From assembly GCA_025594325.1 (NCBI GenBank), contig JANHCV010000001.1, positions 4,526,001 to 4,590,000 on the forward strand: DNA of 64,000 nt, read 5' to 3'. The notes beneath the pieces are model-generated. The model did not search any database. It saw only the letters and a list, made by a program, of their open reading frames with translations, and was not told the DNA's origin. Positions within the stretch are counted from its first letter, which is position 1; each line of letters begins with the position of its first letter. Shown here one piece after another: positions 51,176 through 62,749 of this stretch. This stretch comes from Blastocladiella emersonii ATCC 22665. Lineage: Eukaryota; Blastocladiomycota; Blastocladiomycetes; Blastocladiales; Blastocladiaceae. Position numbers and translations under genes: made by a program.

Positions 51176-54076
51176 TCAAACCGCGCGACCGTGCACGAGC
51201 TGCGCCGGCGCGGCCGCCGCCGACTTGCCCGCGAGCCCGTACTGCGCGAGTAGCCGCTGCTTCATCTGCTGCCGCATCTGCTCAGACACGTTGCCCGCGC
51301 CCGCGCGCGACCGCGACAGCGGCACCTCGACGCGCACCGGGCTCAGCGCCGACTTGGGCACCGTCACCACGACCGACGTCACCTTGAGCGTCGGCGTCGA
51401 CCCGCGCCGCGCGAACGGCGCGGGCGCGGGCGCGGGCGCGGGAGCGGGGACGGGAGCCGGAGCAGGAGTCGAGTCGCGCTCGCTCTCGTCGTCCTCGTCC
51501 TCGGACGACAGCGCCATGGCCTCGCCGTCATCATCGTCGTCGATCTGGGCCACCGCGCGGGTCGGGACCGGGGTCGGCTGCACCGTAGCCACCGACGCGC
51601 GGCGCTCACCCGCACCTCCACCCGCAGCCGCGGGCGCAGCCGTCGACGCCGAGAAGAACGAGAAAAACTGCGGCCCGGTCGGCGGCGGCGCCGCGGTCTC
51701 CATGCCCGCGCCCGCGTTGACGGGCGGGACCCACGCGGGGATCGCGGGCCGCGCGCTGGCGGTGCCCGGGGCGGGGTGCGCCGTCGTCGCCGCCGTGGGC
51801 GGGTGGACCTGGACGATCTTGACGGCGGGGGCAGCCGCGGCCGGGGGAGGCGGCGGCGGGTGCGATGGGACCGCGACGGGCTTGGGCCGCGACTGCGGCG
51901 CCGGCGGCAGCGCGGGCGCGGGCATTGACGACGTCGGGCTCAGGATCGGCGTGCCCGTGCGCTTCGCGACGGGGGCCGGCTTGCGCTGTTGCTGCTGGAT
52001 GTGCAGCTTCGGAGGCTGATGGCGCGGCTTCGCCGGCACAGGCGGCGGCGGGGGCGGCAGCGGGCCTCGGTAAGAGCCGCGCGGGCCGCCGCCGCCGCGG
52101 CCGGTGTTGCCGTTGTTGCTGCTGCTGGTGTCCGTCATCTCGTTGTCGTCGTCGACGCTCGGGTCCGGCGCGCCGTACGTACGCAGCTGCGCAAACTGCT
52201 GCTGCTGCTGCTGCTGCTGGTGCGGGAACTTGCCGCCCTGCGGGCCTTGCGGGGGACGCTGCCGCCCGTACCCCTGCTTCGGCTCGCGCTCGCGCTCGCG
52301 GTCGCGCTCAAAGTCGCGCGGGCAGCCACGGTGCCAGTTGGTCCCGTGCTGGAAGCCGTCCGGGTAGTCGCGGTCGCGGTCGAACCGGCCCTGGTGCGCG
52401 CGATGGTTGTAGTTGTAGGGGTTGGTGTTGTTGCGGTGCTGCGGACCCTGCGGGCCCTTGCGCTGCTGGAACTGCTCGGGCGCGTTGCGCTGGTACCGCT
52501 CGGGGCGCGGGTGGCCGGGGACGACGGCAACGGCGGCCGGCTTGGCCTTCTCGGCGACCTCGGAGACCTCGGCGATCTCGCCCTCGCTCAGCGGCGAGCG
52601 CTTCGAGATGTCGTCCTGCACCGACGTCGTATCGGCAACCGCGGTCTGGGTGGCGACAGGGGGAGCAGCAGCGGCGGGACCGTCCTCGGTCTCCGACTCG
52701 TCGAGCTCCATGGGCGTGTCCTCCTCGTCAGCGGCAGCGACGGGAGCAGCAACCGCCGGTACGACGACAGCAGCGGGCTCGACGAGCTCGCCCTCCTCCT
52801 CTTCCTCGTCCGACGACGAGTCGTCGACAATCACGAGCTCGGCCGACTTGCCGCCCGACGTCGGGCACGGCTGCGGCTGCGGCTGCGCGTCGACGTCCAT
52901 GGCGCCCGCCGGCGGCGGGACGGTCGACGTAGCGAGCTGCATGAGCGCCGAGCCGACATCCGACTCGACGTCCTCGGACTCGGTAGTGGACCCGCGGTCG
53001 CGGTCCTGGTTGTCGTGGGGCCGGGCCGGCGATCGCTGGCCCGGCGATCGGTGTCGATGTCGGTGATGATTTCGGTCACGGCCGGGCATATCCACGCCGG
53101 CCGCCGACAGCGCCGACGGCGGCGGTAGCGGGTCGGCGGCGGCCTCGCCGCCGCCAGCCTCGGAGTCGAGGTCCGTCAGCGTCGGCGCGTGGTGGTCGTG
53201 GTCGCTCACGGTCGCCGGGTCCGAGAAGGCGACGCTGGTCGGCGTGACTACAGGTGGAGAGGGGGAGAATGTGAGTTGTTGGCGGTTCGTGGAGTGCGCG
53301 CACACAGCTGGATCCGTACCCGCCGCGTCCGAGAGCTCTGAGCCCGCGCGGTCGCGGTTACGGTCGCCGAGCACGTTGCCGCCGCCGTGCTGCGCGTCGA
53401 GCGGCGACGGCAGCGAGGGCGGCACACCCTCCTCGCCACCACCACCACCACCGCCGCCGTCGTCGCCGTGCGATCGGTCGGGCGGGTTCGCGCCCGGGTC
53501 GTCGACGGCCATCTCCTCATCGCCACCGCCGCCGCCGATCTCGCCGCCGTGCGCGTCGGCCAATCGACCACCGGTGGGCCCGCGCAGCGTCGACACGAGC
53601 GCGTTGACCGAGTGGACCATGGTCTGGGTGCGCGACGCGAGCGCAACCATCTCGGCGTGCGCCGCGAGAATGTCGGCGTTCATGCTCAGGACCTGCTCGA
53701 GGATCTCGTCGCGCTGCAGCTCTGACAGCGCCGCGGCGGCGCCCGGGTCGGCGATGCCCGACTCAGCGCCGCCACCACCGGTCCCGAGGCCGAGGCCGCC
53801 GGGCGACACGGTCGAGGACGGCGTCACCATACCCGACGCGATGACGGGCGAGACGGGACCGCCACTGGCCGCCGCCGTGGTGTCGACGCGGACCGCCGCA
53901 GCGACGATCGCTATATTAGCGGCTCCCGTTGGTTTTAGCGCTTGTGGTGATGGCGTTCGCCGTGGTGCTCGCGTCCTGGCCGCGGCCTCGTCGTCGTCGC
54001 AGGTCACGACGGCGGCGACAGCGGCGCGCTTGCCCGCGGCGCCGCGCGGGATCGAGGGGTGGGTCGGGGCGTGCAT
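51176..54076 (-). CDS. Large low-complexity protein of unknown function
   Basis: One open frame of 966 codons. The only ordered-looking part is a predicted helix near residue 120 (RDEILEQVLSMNADILAAHA, then EMVALASRTQTMVHSVNALV). The rest is low complexity: Gly/Asp runs, Pro/Ala/Thr-rich stretches, acidic DDSSSDEEEEEGE, an Asn/Gln/Arg/Asp-rich region with RDRDYPDGFQHGTNWH, eight Gln in a row, Gly/Arg-rich GRGGGGPRGSYRGP and Pro tracts. This composition suits an RNA-granule or nuclear scaffold protein, but no domain supports a function. An internal GT-AG pair (53248-53305) would break the frame and is not used. A frame this long and free of stops is possible by chance in GC-rich DNA, but the compositional domains argue it is real. 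Confidence 0.65.
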   Translation of the reverse strand: MHAPTHPSIPRGAAGKRAAVAAVVTCDDDEAAARTRAPRRTPSPQALKPTGAANIAIVAAAVRVDTTAAASGGPVSPVIASGMVTPSSTVSPGGLGLGTGGGGAESGIADPGAAAALSELQRDEILEQVLSMNADILAAHAEMVALASRTQTMVHSVNALVSTLRGPTGGRLADAHGGEIGGGGGDEEMAVDDPGANPPDRSHGDDGGGGGGGGEEGVPPSLPSPLDAQHGGGNVLGDRNRDRAGSELSDAAGTDPAVCAHSTNRQQLTFSPSPPVVTPTSVAFSDPATVSDHDHHAPTLTDLDSEAGGGEAAADPLPPPSALSAAGVDMPGRDRNHHRHRHRSPGQRSPARPHDNQDRDRGSTTESEDVESDVGSALMQLATSTVPPPAGAMDVDAQPQPQPCPTSGGKSAELVIVDDSSSDEEEEEGELVEPAAVVVPAVAAPVAAADEEDTPMELDESETEDGPAAAAPPVATQTAVADTTSVQDDISKRSPLSEGEIAEVSEVAEKAKPAAVAVVPGHPRPERYQRNAPEQFQQRKGPQGPQHRNNTNPYNYNHRAHQGRFDRDRDYPDGFQHGTNWHRGCPRDFERDREREREPKQGYGRQRPPQGPQGGKFPHQQQQQQQQFAQLRTYGAPDPSVDDDNEMTDTSSSNNGNTGRGGGGPRGSYRGPLPPPPPPVPAKPRHQPPKLHIQQQQRKPAPVAKRTGTPILSPTSSMPAPALPPAPQSRPKPVAVPSHPPPPPPAAAAPAVKIVQVHPPTAATTAHPAPGTASARPAIPAWVPPVNAGAGMETAAPPPTGPQFFSFFSASTAAPAAAGGGAGERRASVATVQPTPVPTRAVAQIDDDDDGEAMALSSEDEDDESERDSTPAPAPVPAPAPAPAPAPFARRGSTPTLKVTSVVVTVPKSALSPVRVEVPLSRSRAGAGNVSEQMRQQMKQRLLAQYGLAGKSAAAAPAQLVHGRAV

Positions 54077-54303
54077 GGCGATGCAGCAAGTCTTCGAGGG
54101 TCGGCAATGGGCGCGGACTCGATGGGGGCTTCAGCGGAGGGGACGAAGCGGCGGGGCGTGGGAAGATCGCAGGAGTTGGGCATGGGCGGAGCGCACGTGA
54201 TGTCTCGCATGTCTCGCGCGGTGGTGGGCGGGTGCGGCGCAACGCGTCAAGCGGGTTTTAATTCTAGCGAGTCTAGCGAGTAATGAGGAAATCTTCTCGA
54301 ACA

Positions 54304-56725
54304 TTAGCGCGGGAGGCCGGCGCGCGACAGCCAACCCTCGGGGATCCCGGCTACACACGAGCGGAGGAAGCGTAAGTAACCTGCGAGCGACACACGACAA
54401 GGCTGAACGTACCAATGTTGCACAGCGCGGCAAACAGCCCCCACAGTCCCTCGCCCGCAATCAGCCCGGACGCGACCGTGAACATGAGGATCTCGTAGCT
54501 GCGCGGGCTGCGGCGCGCCCAGTAGCTCGACGCGACGGCGCCGACGAACGTGGCGAGCGCGAAATCCATGCGCGACGTGAGCATCGACACGCCGACCGCG
54601 TTCCAGTGCGGCAGCCACGCGTGGACCGCCTTGGGCAGGATCCACCGGCGCGCCGCGTTCGACGCGACCACCACGCCCGTCAGGATCCAGCACAGCGTCA
54701 CCGACGAGCTCGGGATCTGCGACAGCGCGCTCGCGTCGGTCATGGCCACCGCGAAGACTTTCCACGTGTTGGCGGCCGTCAACGTGAACCCGTGCTGCAG
54801 CATGCACACCTCGTCCTGCGCCGCGATGATGCACGGGTACGCCCGCACGTACAGGGCGAACAGCGCCGTGGTCAGCGGAGCCGCGGCGAGCGCGCCGATC
54901 AGCTGCGCGTGGAACTGCGGCATGATGGGCGTCTTGCAGATGCTCCCGAGCTTGTAGTCGCAGATCAGGTCGACGGCCTGCGACGACGTGCCCGTCGAGA
55001 TCATGGCCCCCGTCATGCTGTACACCTGGTGCCGCGCCTGCGAGGGGGCGGGCACCAGCGAGAAGACGCACTTGGTCACCTTGGCCAGCGTCCCCGTCGG
55101 GTTCATGTCCGTCGACCCCGCCGCCTGCGTCCCGACGTACGTCAGCACCACGCCCAGCGCCAGCGCCAGGTAAGCCGTGCTCAGCTCCATGCGGAACGTC
55201 GCTCGCGTCACGACTGCTGTCGCCATGAACGCCGTGAACCCGCCCACGATCAGCACGCGCACCGGGCGCTTGAACGGCGACGCGGGCGAGGGACCCGCTG
55301 CGGCTTGGCCGGCCTCGGCGTCGCCCGGCCTCACGCCCGCCTTACCACCCGCGGCCGCGGCGGCGGGGGCAGCGGGCGACCAGATCTGGGTGAGCAGGTT
55401 GAACGCGAGGTCGGTCATGGCGTTGACGACGAGCAGCGTGATCCCGGGCCACAGCAGCCAGTACGCGACGCCCGGGTCGAGCGGGTTCATCTTGGCCGGC
55501 GAGTGGAAGAAGCGGCGCGTCGGGTCCCACGGGTCCGGCACCCACTCGAGCTTCTCGACGACAAAGTGGCCGAGCAGGAACCACGACACGAACGACCCGT
55601 AGAAGAAGGACGACGCGCTGCGCATCCCCATCATCATGCCCGCGCCGAAGAAGGCGAACGAGACCGTGAAGAACAGGCTGAACCGCTCGAGCTGGAAGAA
55701 GAAACCCGTCAGGCCCGATTCCGGGTGCGGGCCGTACCGCGACGGCGAGCCCGCGAGCACCCAGAATACGTGGAACTCCTTGAGCACCGGCAGAGCGTGG
55801 CTCGCGAACAGGTAGAGGAACGAGCCGCCTACACGGTAGCGCTCGAGTCAGGTTTGATGGTCGTCAAGGTGAGAGGAACAGCGTACCGAGGCACATGAGC
55901 AGAACCCGCTGCTGTGCTTGGACGTTGGCGTTGGGCTGCGACGCGGCCGGCGTGACACCGAGCGCGTTGCGCTTGTCCTTGACGGGCTCGTCGGCGATCT
56001 CGGGCGGGATCCCGGCGGCCGATGACTCCGCGACGCCCTGGGCCGAGATCGTGGACGTGAGCGGGACCGCCTGGTCGTGCATCTGGAGCATGAGGTGGGC
56101 GGCGCCCGTCGACGACGGGAACGGGAGGTCGGAGCGCGCGAGGAAGTGCGGCGCCATGAACAGCGCGACCATGACGGCGAAACTCGCGAGGCAGATGCTC
56201 CAGACGCACAGCCGGAACATGTCGTTGGCGAAGTTGTTGTGGTCCAGCAGCCCGAGCTTGTACAGCGCCGGGATCCCGTTCACCCACCCGCTCATGGTCA
56301 GGTTCGACACGGCGCTCGAGACTGAGACGAGGATGCTAAGGGATGCGAGCGGGTCAGAGGGGAGCAAGCGGGTGAAGGCGGAGCGACGTACCAGTGCTCC
56401 TGCAGCGTGGTGCCGCGGCCGCTGCGGCTCAGGCCATCGACGAACCGGAGGAACGGGTAGCCGAGCACTAGACGCAGCCCAAGTCAGCGGCTTAACGATT
56501 ACTTGAGGCGTGGATGACACGTACAAACTGAGAAAAACGTCGAGCCAAAGCTACAAACGATGCGAGCGCGAGTTAGCCGGCTCGAGTACAAGCACTACTA
56601 CGCCAAGCGTACCCCCATCCCGTCTTGAGCCCGAGGTAGAGCCCGGATGCAGTCGGGATGACCCCGACCAGCAGGCCGAGAATGATGGCCCGCGCCGTGA
56701 GCGCGGGATGTGATGAGCGCGCCAT
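54304..56725 (-). CDS. Oligopeptide transporter (OPT family)
   Basis: A proton-coupled transporter for small peptides or metal-chelate complexes at a cell membrane. Six exons (56613-56725, 56525-56550, 56392-56467, 55887-56335, 54413-55828, 54304-54350) give 708 residues; introns are 56-62 nt and exon 2 is only 26 bases. The N-terminus (ARAIILGLLVGVIPTASGLY, then LGLKTGWG) is the OPT first span. Next come GYPFLRFVDGLSRSGRGTTL, SSAVSNLTMSGWVNGIPALY, a long polar loop, and FHVFWVLAGSPSRYGPHPES. Nine or more further spans follow, including AMTDLAFNLLTQIW, STAYLALALGVVLTYVG, LALATFVGAVASSYW and GLIAGEGLWGLFAALCNI. The length is typical. An in-frame ATG at 56788 is an alternative start. Substrate is unknown. 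Confidence 0.87.
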
Positions 56726-57110
56726 GGTCGTCGCGGCCCAGTCTATTGCGTCTAGTTGATGCGTTGGTTGGTTCAGAAGAGCGAGCAAGGTCTTGGTGCA
56801 AGGGCGGCCCTGATCGCGTCCCAGACCCCAAAGCGACGCGTCCCGCGGGTGCGAGACACGCGGCTCGGGACGCGAGAGATATCACGCGAGGCTCACCTGA
56901 GCGGCGTCGCCCTGCGCAGCCCCGAAATTCGCAGTCGCGGAGGACCGCTTCACGCGCACCTTTCGCTCTATACAGTCCCCAACTGCTACGTAATCGACCC
57001 AAAACTTGCTGCAACCGACTTTTCGACGCATTCTTGACCGGCCTAACGCCATCTCCGACCGTAACTCGCCGGAACCCCCATCGCGCCACATCCAACGCGC
57101 GCGCACCACC
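56726..57110. promoter_or_regulatory. Divergent promoter region, OPT / Snt1-like
   Basis: 385 bases between two divergent starts. It is less GC-rich just upstream of 57111. I see no TATA box or repeat. Confidence 0.4.
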
Positions 57111-60100
57111 ATGTCCACCGCCGTCGCCTCGGCGCCGACCGAGCCGCCGCCCACGGCCCCCGAAATGCCCTCCGACCCCGGCGCGGCCCTCACGGCCGAG
57201 AGGATCCGCGAGCTCACGCTCCAGGATATCGAGCGGCTGCCGTTGGCCTCGCTTGACATGGCTCAGGTCCGTTCCCCGACCTCATCGGCTCGCCCACGGA
57301 CGATTCCTGACACTTTTGAACGATGATGTAGACTGGCGCTATCATGGAGCGCGTTAACGAGCTGCTCGCCATGTACTCGAGCGAGCGCGACGCTGTTGCG
57401 GAACCATCATCCGCTCCCGCGAACCCGCCGCTTCCGGAGGCATCAGGCGAGACGGCACCGCCAGCTGCCTCGACGACCGAATCGACCGCCATAGCGCCGC
57501 CCGCCGTCGCAGACCCCGTGGTCGCCGACCCGCCGGCTACCGAACCCGCGCCCGCTGCACCTGCTCCATCCGCTATCGCCGAGACTACGACGACCGCGGA
57601 ACCTTCGCGCGCACCGACGCCCGTCCAGTCTACCGCGGCAATACCTGCGGTACCCAGCACCGCCGCGGCCGTTGACGAGGACGGCGAGGCCGACCCGCCG
57701 ACCCGGCGTCCGACCATGTCCCTGCTCCAGCAGGTCATGGGCGGCAGCCGTGCCGATGTCGACGAGGATGAGGATGACGATGACCTGCCGCTCGATTTCG
57801 CGAGTCTTCGTGCTGCCGCTGCTCCGCCATCACTCAAAGACGACGCCCCGGCAGCGGCCACCGAGCTCGACCCCGACGGCTCGGTCGCCGACCACGTCCG
57901 CATCTACGAGATCAACGCGCGCAATGCCAAGCAGGCCGAGTCCATCATCCTGCCCGGCTCGGTCCCGCTCGACCCGCAGGGCTACATTGACCGCATCGTC
58001 GCGTCGCTGCCGCCACCATCCCCGACACTGCGCCCGCGCGCCGCGCTCTTCGTCCTGACCAAGAAGCTCGAGGAGACCACTGACCGCATCGAGTCCATGG
58101 ACACGTACTGGCGGACCTACGCCAAGTGGAAGCGGCGAGTGACGCGCCTCGAGGCCGACAAGCAGCGCAAGCTCGGGTCCGCCGCGACCAAGGAGTCGTC
58201 CTCGTCGTCGTCCTCGGGCCGCGCGCGGTCCGGCCGGTCCAACCTGCTCAACGCCGGCCACGGCGCGTCCAGCTCGCCGCAGCTCGCCGGGCTCGGGTTC
58301 CCGTCGATCCCCGGCACGCCCGCGCTGACGTCGAGCCGGCGCGGCCGCGACCGCGAGCGCGAGCTTCTGTACGCGCGGTCCGAGGAGGACGTGGCGCGCA
58401 TGATCCAGCAGATCGAGGACAGCAAGGACGAGCGCGTGCACCGGCTCGCGACCGCAGTGCCCGACCTGCTCGTCGACCTGCCGACGCGCCACGAGCGCGC
58501 GGCCAAGCTCGCGCAAAACTACCCGCCCAAGGAGGTTGCGGAGGTGCTGCGCGAGGAGTTCGGCGACTACTTTCTGCCCGACATCCCCGGCGCCAAGTTC
58601 ATCGAGGACCCCGTCGCGTACTACGCCGAGAAGCGCCTGCAGCGCGCGTGGCTGCCGTGCGAGGAGCGCCGCTTCTTCTTCGGGTTCCTCGACCACTTCA
58701 AGGACTTCCGCAAGATCGCCGACGACGTCGGCACCCGGTCCATCGCCCAGTGCATCGCCTTCTACTACGTCAACAAGCACCGCCTGCAGCTCAAGAAGGA
58801 GTACAAGAAGTTCCGCCGCGCCAAGCACATGGGCGGCGCCGCCACGTATCTCCCCGCGGCGCTCGCCCGCGGCCCGAACGCGCGCTGGTCCGCCCAGGAG
58901 ACGGACGCCATCAAGGCCGCCGTCACTGAGCTCGGCCGCGACGACCTCCCCGGACTCGCCGCCCGCGTCAAGTCCAAGACCGCCGACCAGTGCAAGGCCT
59001 GGCTCTACAACCACAAGGAGGCGGTCAACAAGCTGATCCGCGAGGAGGATAAGCGGCGGGTGCGCCGCGCGCAGAAGGAGAAGGTGCGCCTCGCCAAGCA
59101 GCGCGAGATGGACGCCCAGTCCGCGGCTCTGGCTGCGGCCGCTGCGGCTGCCGACGCAGCTGCTGCCGCGGCGGCATCCGCGTCGGCATTCTCGCCCATG
59201 CTCGGCTCCTCGCCCGCGCTCGGTCGACTGCGCCGCGGCGTCGACGGCGCAAACAGTTACGACGACCTCGTCGCCGACTCGCTCGACTCGTCCGCCGCGG
59301 TCAGCCGCAACAACTCGTCCATGACGCTCGCCGACGCGGACGACGACGGCAGCGACCCGTTCGGCAACAGCGGCGGCAGCCGCAAGCTCAAGCGGAAACG
59401 AGAGCTAAGCGGGCTCGGCGTCGATCTCGCCGCCGCGGAACTCGAGTACGCTTCGGCCCGCGGCCTGCGCCGCCGCGTCAAGGGCCAGTCTTACGCCGAG
59501 CCCGAGTTCCTCGAGGACGACCCGCGGCTCACCGCCCACGCGCGCGCCGGCGTGCGGAACCTCAACTCGCCCGCGGGCCCCGGCGGCGACCCGAACCAGC
59601 CCGCGCAGCAGCCGACGCGCCACCCAATGGCCGCGTCGCACGGGCTCGCCCTCGCGTCCTCGCACGGTACTCCGCCGCGGATCGGCCCGCAGGCCGCACC
59701 GATGCCCGCCACACACGGGTTCGGCGGCCATCCCGATTCCGGTCGCGGACAGGGCCGGTTCGGGCCCGGAGCTCACGGCGGTAACTCGCCGCCCGGCCAG
59801 TCGACGTCGCCTGTCCAGCTCACGATGCAGCCGCTGCAGCCCGAGACCAAGAAGCAGCGCACGGGCCCGCACAAGCAGCCGATTCCCAGCGGCCCGCGGC
59901 CCGCGCAGCCCGGCATGCAGCCCGTGGCCACCGCCGCCGCCACACCCGGTGCGCCCGCGCAGGCGCGGTCCGCGTACTGGCGCGCAGCCGAGCGCGAGCA
60001 GTTTAACGTGCTCTTCTCCCAGCACGGCGAGAACTGGGACGCCATCTCGGCCGGGATCGGGACCAAGTCCGCGGTCCAGGTCCAGCGGTTCCACCTCAAG

Positions 60101-62384
60101 CTCCAGAAGCAGCAGGCCACCCAGCCGCGCAACGCGGGCGACGCCGACAAGGGCCGGTCCGGCGCCAAGGCGCTCGCGCAGCTCGCCCCTGCGGGCGGCG
60201 ACGCGGGCGCTAACGACGCAAGCGCGCCGAACACGCCGTCGCTCACCAACGCCGGGGCCCGTCGTGGGCGTGCCGAGGTCGCGAACAAGGATCTGGCGGG
60301 GCAGCCTGGATCGCGTATGTGGCCGCGCTGGTTCATTCGACCGACGGAGACCCAGCTCACACCCCCCGTCCTCGGTTCGTGTAGGCAACGTCACCTTCTC
60401 GCGCGACGTCCGCTCGCCGAGTCCAATGCACGCGCGCCGGCGCACCGCGAGCCACCCGCTGCCGCGGGGTCACGCCGCGTCGCTCCAGCTGCAGCTCGAG
60501 CACAAGGTCCCGCCGCCGCTGCAGACGCACCTCGTCCACTCGCTCACCATCACGTCCGCCAGCAACCACCCGCACCACGCCCAGCAGATGCAGCAGCAGC
60601 AGCAACAGCAGCAGGCGCACGGCGGGCAGCTCCCGTCGCCGGCGAATCACTACATGCCGCCGCCGCACGTGTACCACCCCGCGGTGAGCACCGGTATGAC
60701 GACCGGCGTGCCGCCACCACCGCCTCCACCGCCGCCGCAGCCGTTCCCCGCGCCGACCGCGTCCGTGAGCATCGTCTCCGCCCCGGCCCCCGCTCCTCCG
60801 GCTGCGCAGACCTTGCCGTCGCCCAGGGTCGGACCGGTGAGCGGCCCGCCGCCCGTTGCTGCTCAACCTGCGCCATCGACGACTGCTGCTGCCGCCGCTG
60901 CACCTGCTCCTCCAGTCACCGCGGCCTCGGCGACGCCCGCAGCTCCCGTATCCGCCCCTCCAGCTGCCCCTGCGACCACGGCACCCGCGCAACCGATCGC
61001 GCCTGCTCCTGTTCCAGCAAGTTCGGTCCCCATGGCTTCAGTGTCGATTGTTCAGGCGAACCAGGTCGCCGCTGCAGCCGCCGTCGCTCCCGGCGCCCCG
61101 CCCGGTCCCGGCCAGTTCGCGCAGTACCCGGCGTTCCCGCCGTACGGGTACCCGCCGTACTTCTACCCGCGCGACTTCCCCGCAGCCGCGACGTACGCGT
61201 ACCGGCCCGCGGCGCCGTACACGTCGCTGCAGCGGCCCATGTACCCCGTGTACCCGGCGCACCCGCACCCGCACCCGCACCACCAGCACCACCACCACGC
61301 GCACATGGCGGCCGCGGTCCAGCACCTCCCGCCGGGCGCCGCCGCGGCGCTCGTCCAGGCCGATTTCCCGACGGCCGCGTACCCGATGGTCGCGACCGGG
61401 ATCGGCGCGCCCGTCCAGCAGCAGCAACAGCAGCAACAGGGCCAGCAACCGCAGCAGCAGCAGGTCTTCATGCAGCTGCAGCCGATGCACCCCATGATGA
61501 TGGCGCCGGGCGACGGCACGCCCATGTCGCCGACGTCACCGCGCATGGGCCATCCGCTGATTCCGCTGCTGCCCGTGCCCGTGTCGCTTCCCATGACGAG
61601 CATGGCGGCGGTGGCGGCTGACGTGGTGCAGCCGACAAGCGGACCTGGGCCGCAGCAGCAGCTCGCACCGCCCTCCGCGCTGTACGCTCCTGCGATCGTG
61701 ACCACGACCGCGGTTTCGGGACCCGTGCCCGCACCTAGTGCGCAGCAGGACATGGTCGCGCCGTACCAGCCGCCGGCGAGCGGAACGTCGCACCCAAGCG
61801 TTGCGCCCTCGATGCCAGCACCAAGCGCGCCGCTTCCCCCGCCGTCGTCGCTGCTCTCGACCGGCCAGCCGCAGTTGCAGTCGCAGCAGCAGCAACCTCA
61901 GCAACCAACCCAACCGCCGCAGCGTACCACGCCGCCGCTCCCGCTCCAGGCAGCGAACCGCACGTCCATGTCGCCGCTCACCGCGACGGGCGGCGGCGCC
62001 GGTCCCGCCGCCGCCGTCGTCGAACGCGGCCCGCTCGAGCTCCCGCCCATTGCCGCCATCGACCACCCGCTCCCGCCGCTCCGCGAGCCGTCGGTCGGCC
62101 CGTCGTCGTACTCGCGCCGCGGGAGTCTCAGCCTCAGCGACGTCCCCGCCTCGCAGGGGTTCACGCTGCCGCCGATCCGCACCACGTTCGGTGCCGCTGC
62201 GGAGCCCGGTCCAGCGTCTGCCGGCGGCGGCGCGAGCGTGGGCCCAAGCCCGTTTGTCGCGAACGACGCGCGGCGTGCGTCGTTGCCGCCGATCCAGCAG
62301 CAGGTTCCGCCGCCGCAGCCGCTGCCTCCTGCGCAGGAACAGCAGACGCAGCAGCAGCCGCAGCAGCAGCCGTCGTCGTCGTGA
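57111..62384 (+). CDS. SNT1: Snt1/NCoR-like corepressor with three SANT domains
   Basis: A chromatin corepressor scaffold; Snt1 is the SANT subunit of the yeast Set3 histone-deacetylase complex and NCoR/SMRT are the animal relatives. Exons 57111-57266, 57332-60314 and 60385-62384 give 1,712 residues; introns are 65 and 70 nt. SANT1 (RRFFFGFLDHFKDFRKIADD, then VGTRSIAQCIAFYY; near residue 490) and SANT2 (RWSAQETDAIKAAVTELGRD, then SKTADQCKAWLYNH; near residue 570) follow a helical region with ESIILPGSVPLDPQGYIDRI. The tandem pair is the NCoR/Snt1 signature. SANT3 (EREQFNVLFSQHGENWDAIS, then TKSAVQVQRF) lies near residue 940. Ala-rich and His/Pro/Gln-rich low-complexity regions fill the last 650 residues, typical for corepressors. 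The first donor, GTCCGT, is atypical. Confidence 0.9.
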
Positions 62385-62749
62385 ATCGCGTCTCCCTCGT
62401 TTTGAATACATTCGTCAACACCATTCTTCATCAACAGACTTGCGCTGCGCGACGCCCCCGATAGTCTAGTGCTGTAAGGGAACTCGGGCGTCGCGAAGGA
62501 CTGCGAGACCAGGGGAGCGCAGAAAGAAGCAGCAAAGGCAACGTGCCACAGGGATCGGCGGGTCATGTGAGTAGCTGAACGCGTCGGCTCAAGCCCCTCG
62601 ATTCTCCGGCACGGGTCCTCCACTTGGGATATGCAAAGTGCTTCGTATAGTAGTTTTCAAAAGAAGAGCCTCGCCAGGAGGGCACAATGGGGGGGGGGGA
62701 TCGTGAACAAAAAGGGGTCAAAATGGAGTTGGAGGGACGCGCGGACGCA
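62385..62749. other. Convergent intergenic region with an 11-G run
   Basis: 365 bases between converging stop codons. It contains an uninterrupted run of eleven G residues at 62689-62699, in the predicted 3' end of the minus-strand gene. No other feature seen. Confidence 0.5.

Noticed and set aside
53248..53305. Possible 58-nt intron (GTGTGC...CTGTAG) in the low-complexity protein
   Set aside because: Removing it shifts the frame into an early stop, while the unspliced frame stays open for hundreds of codons.
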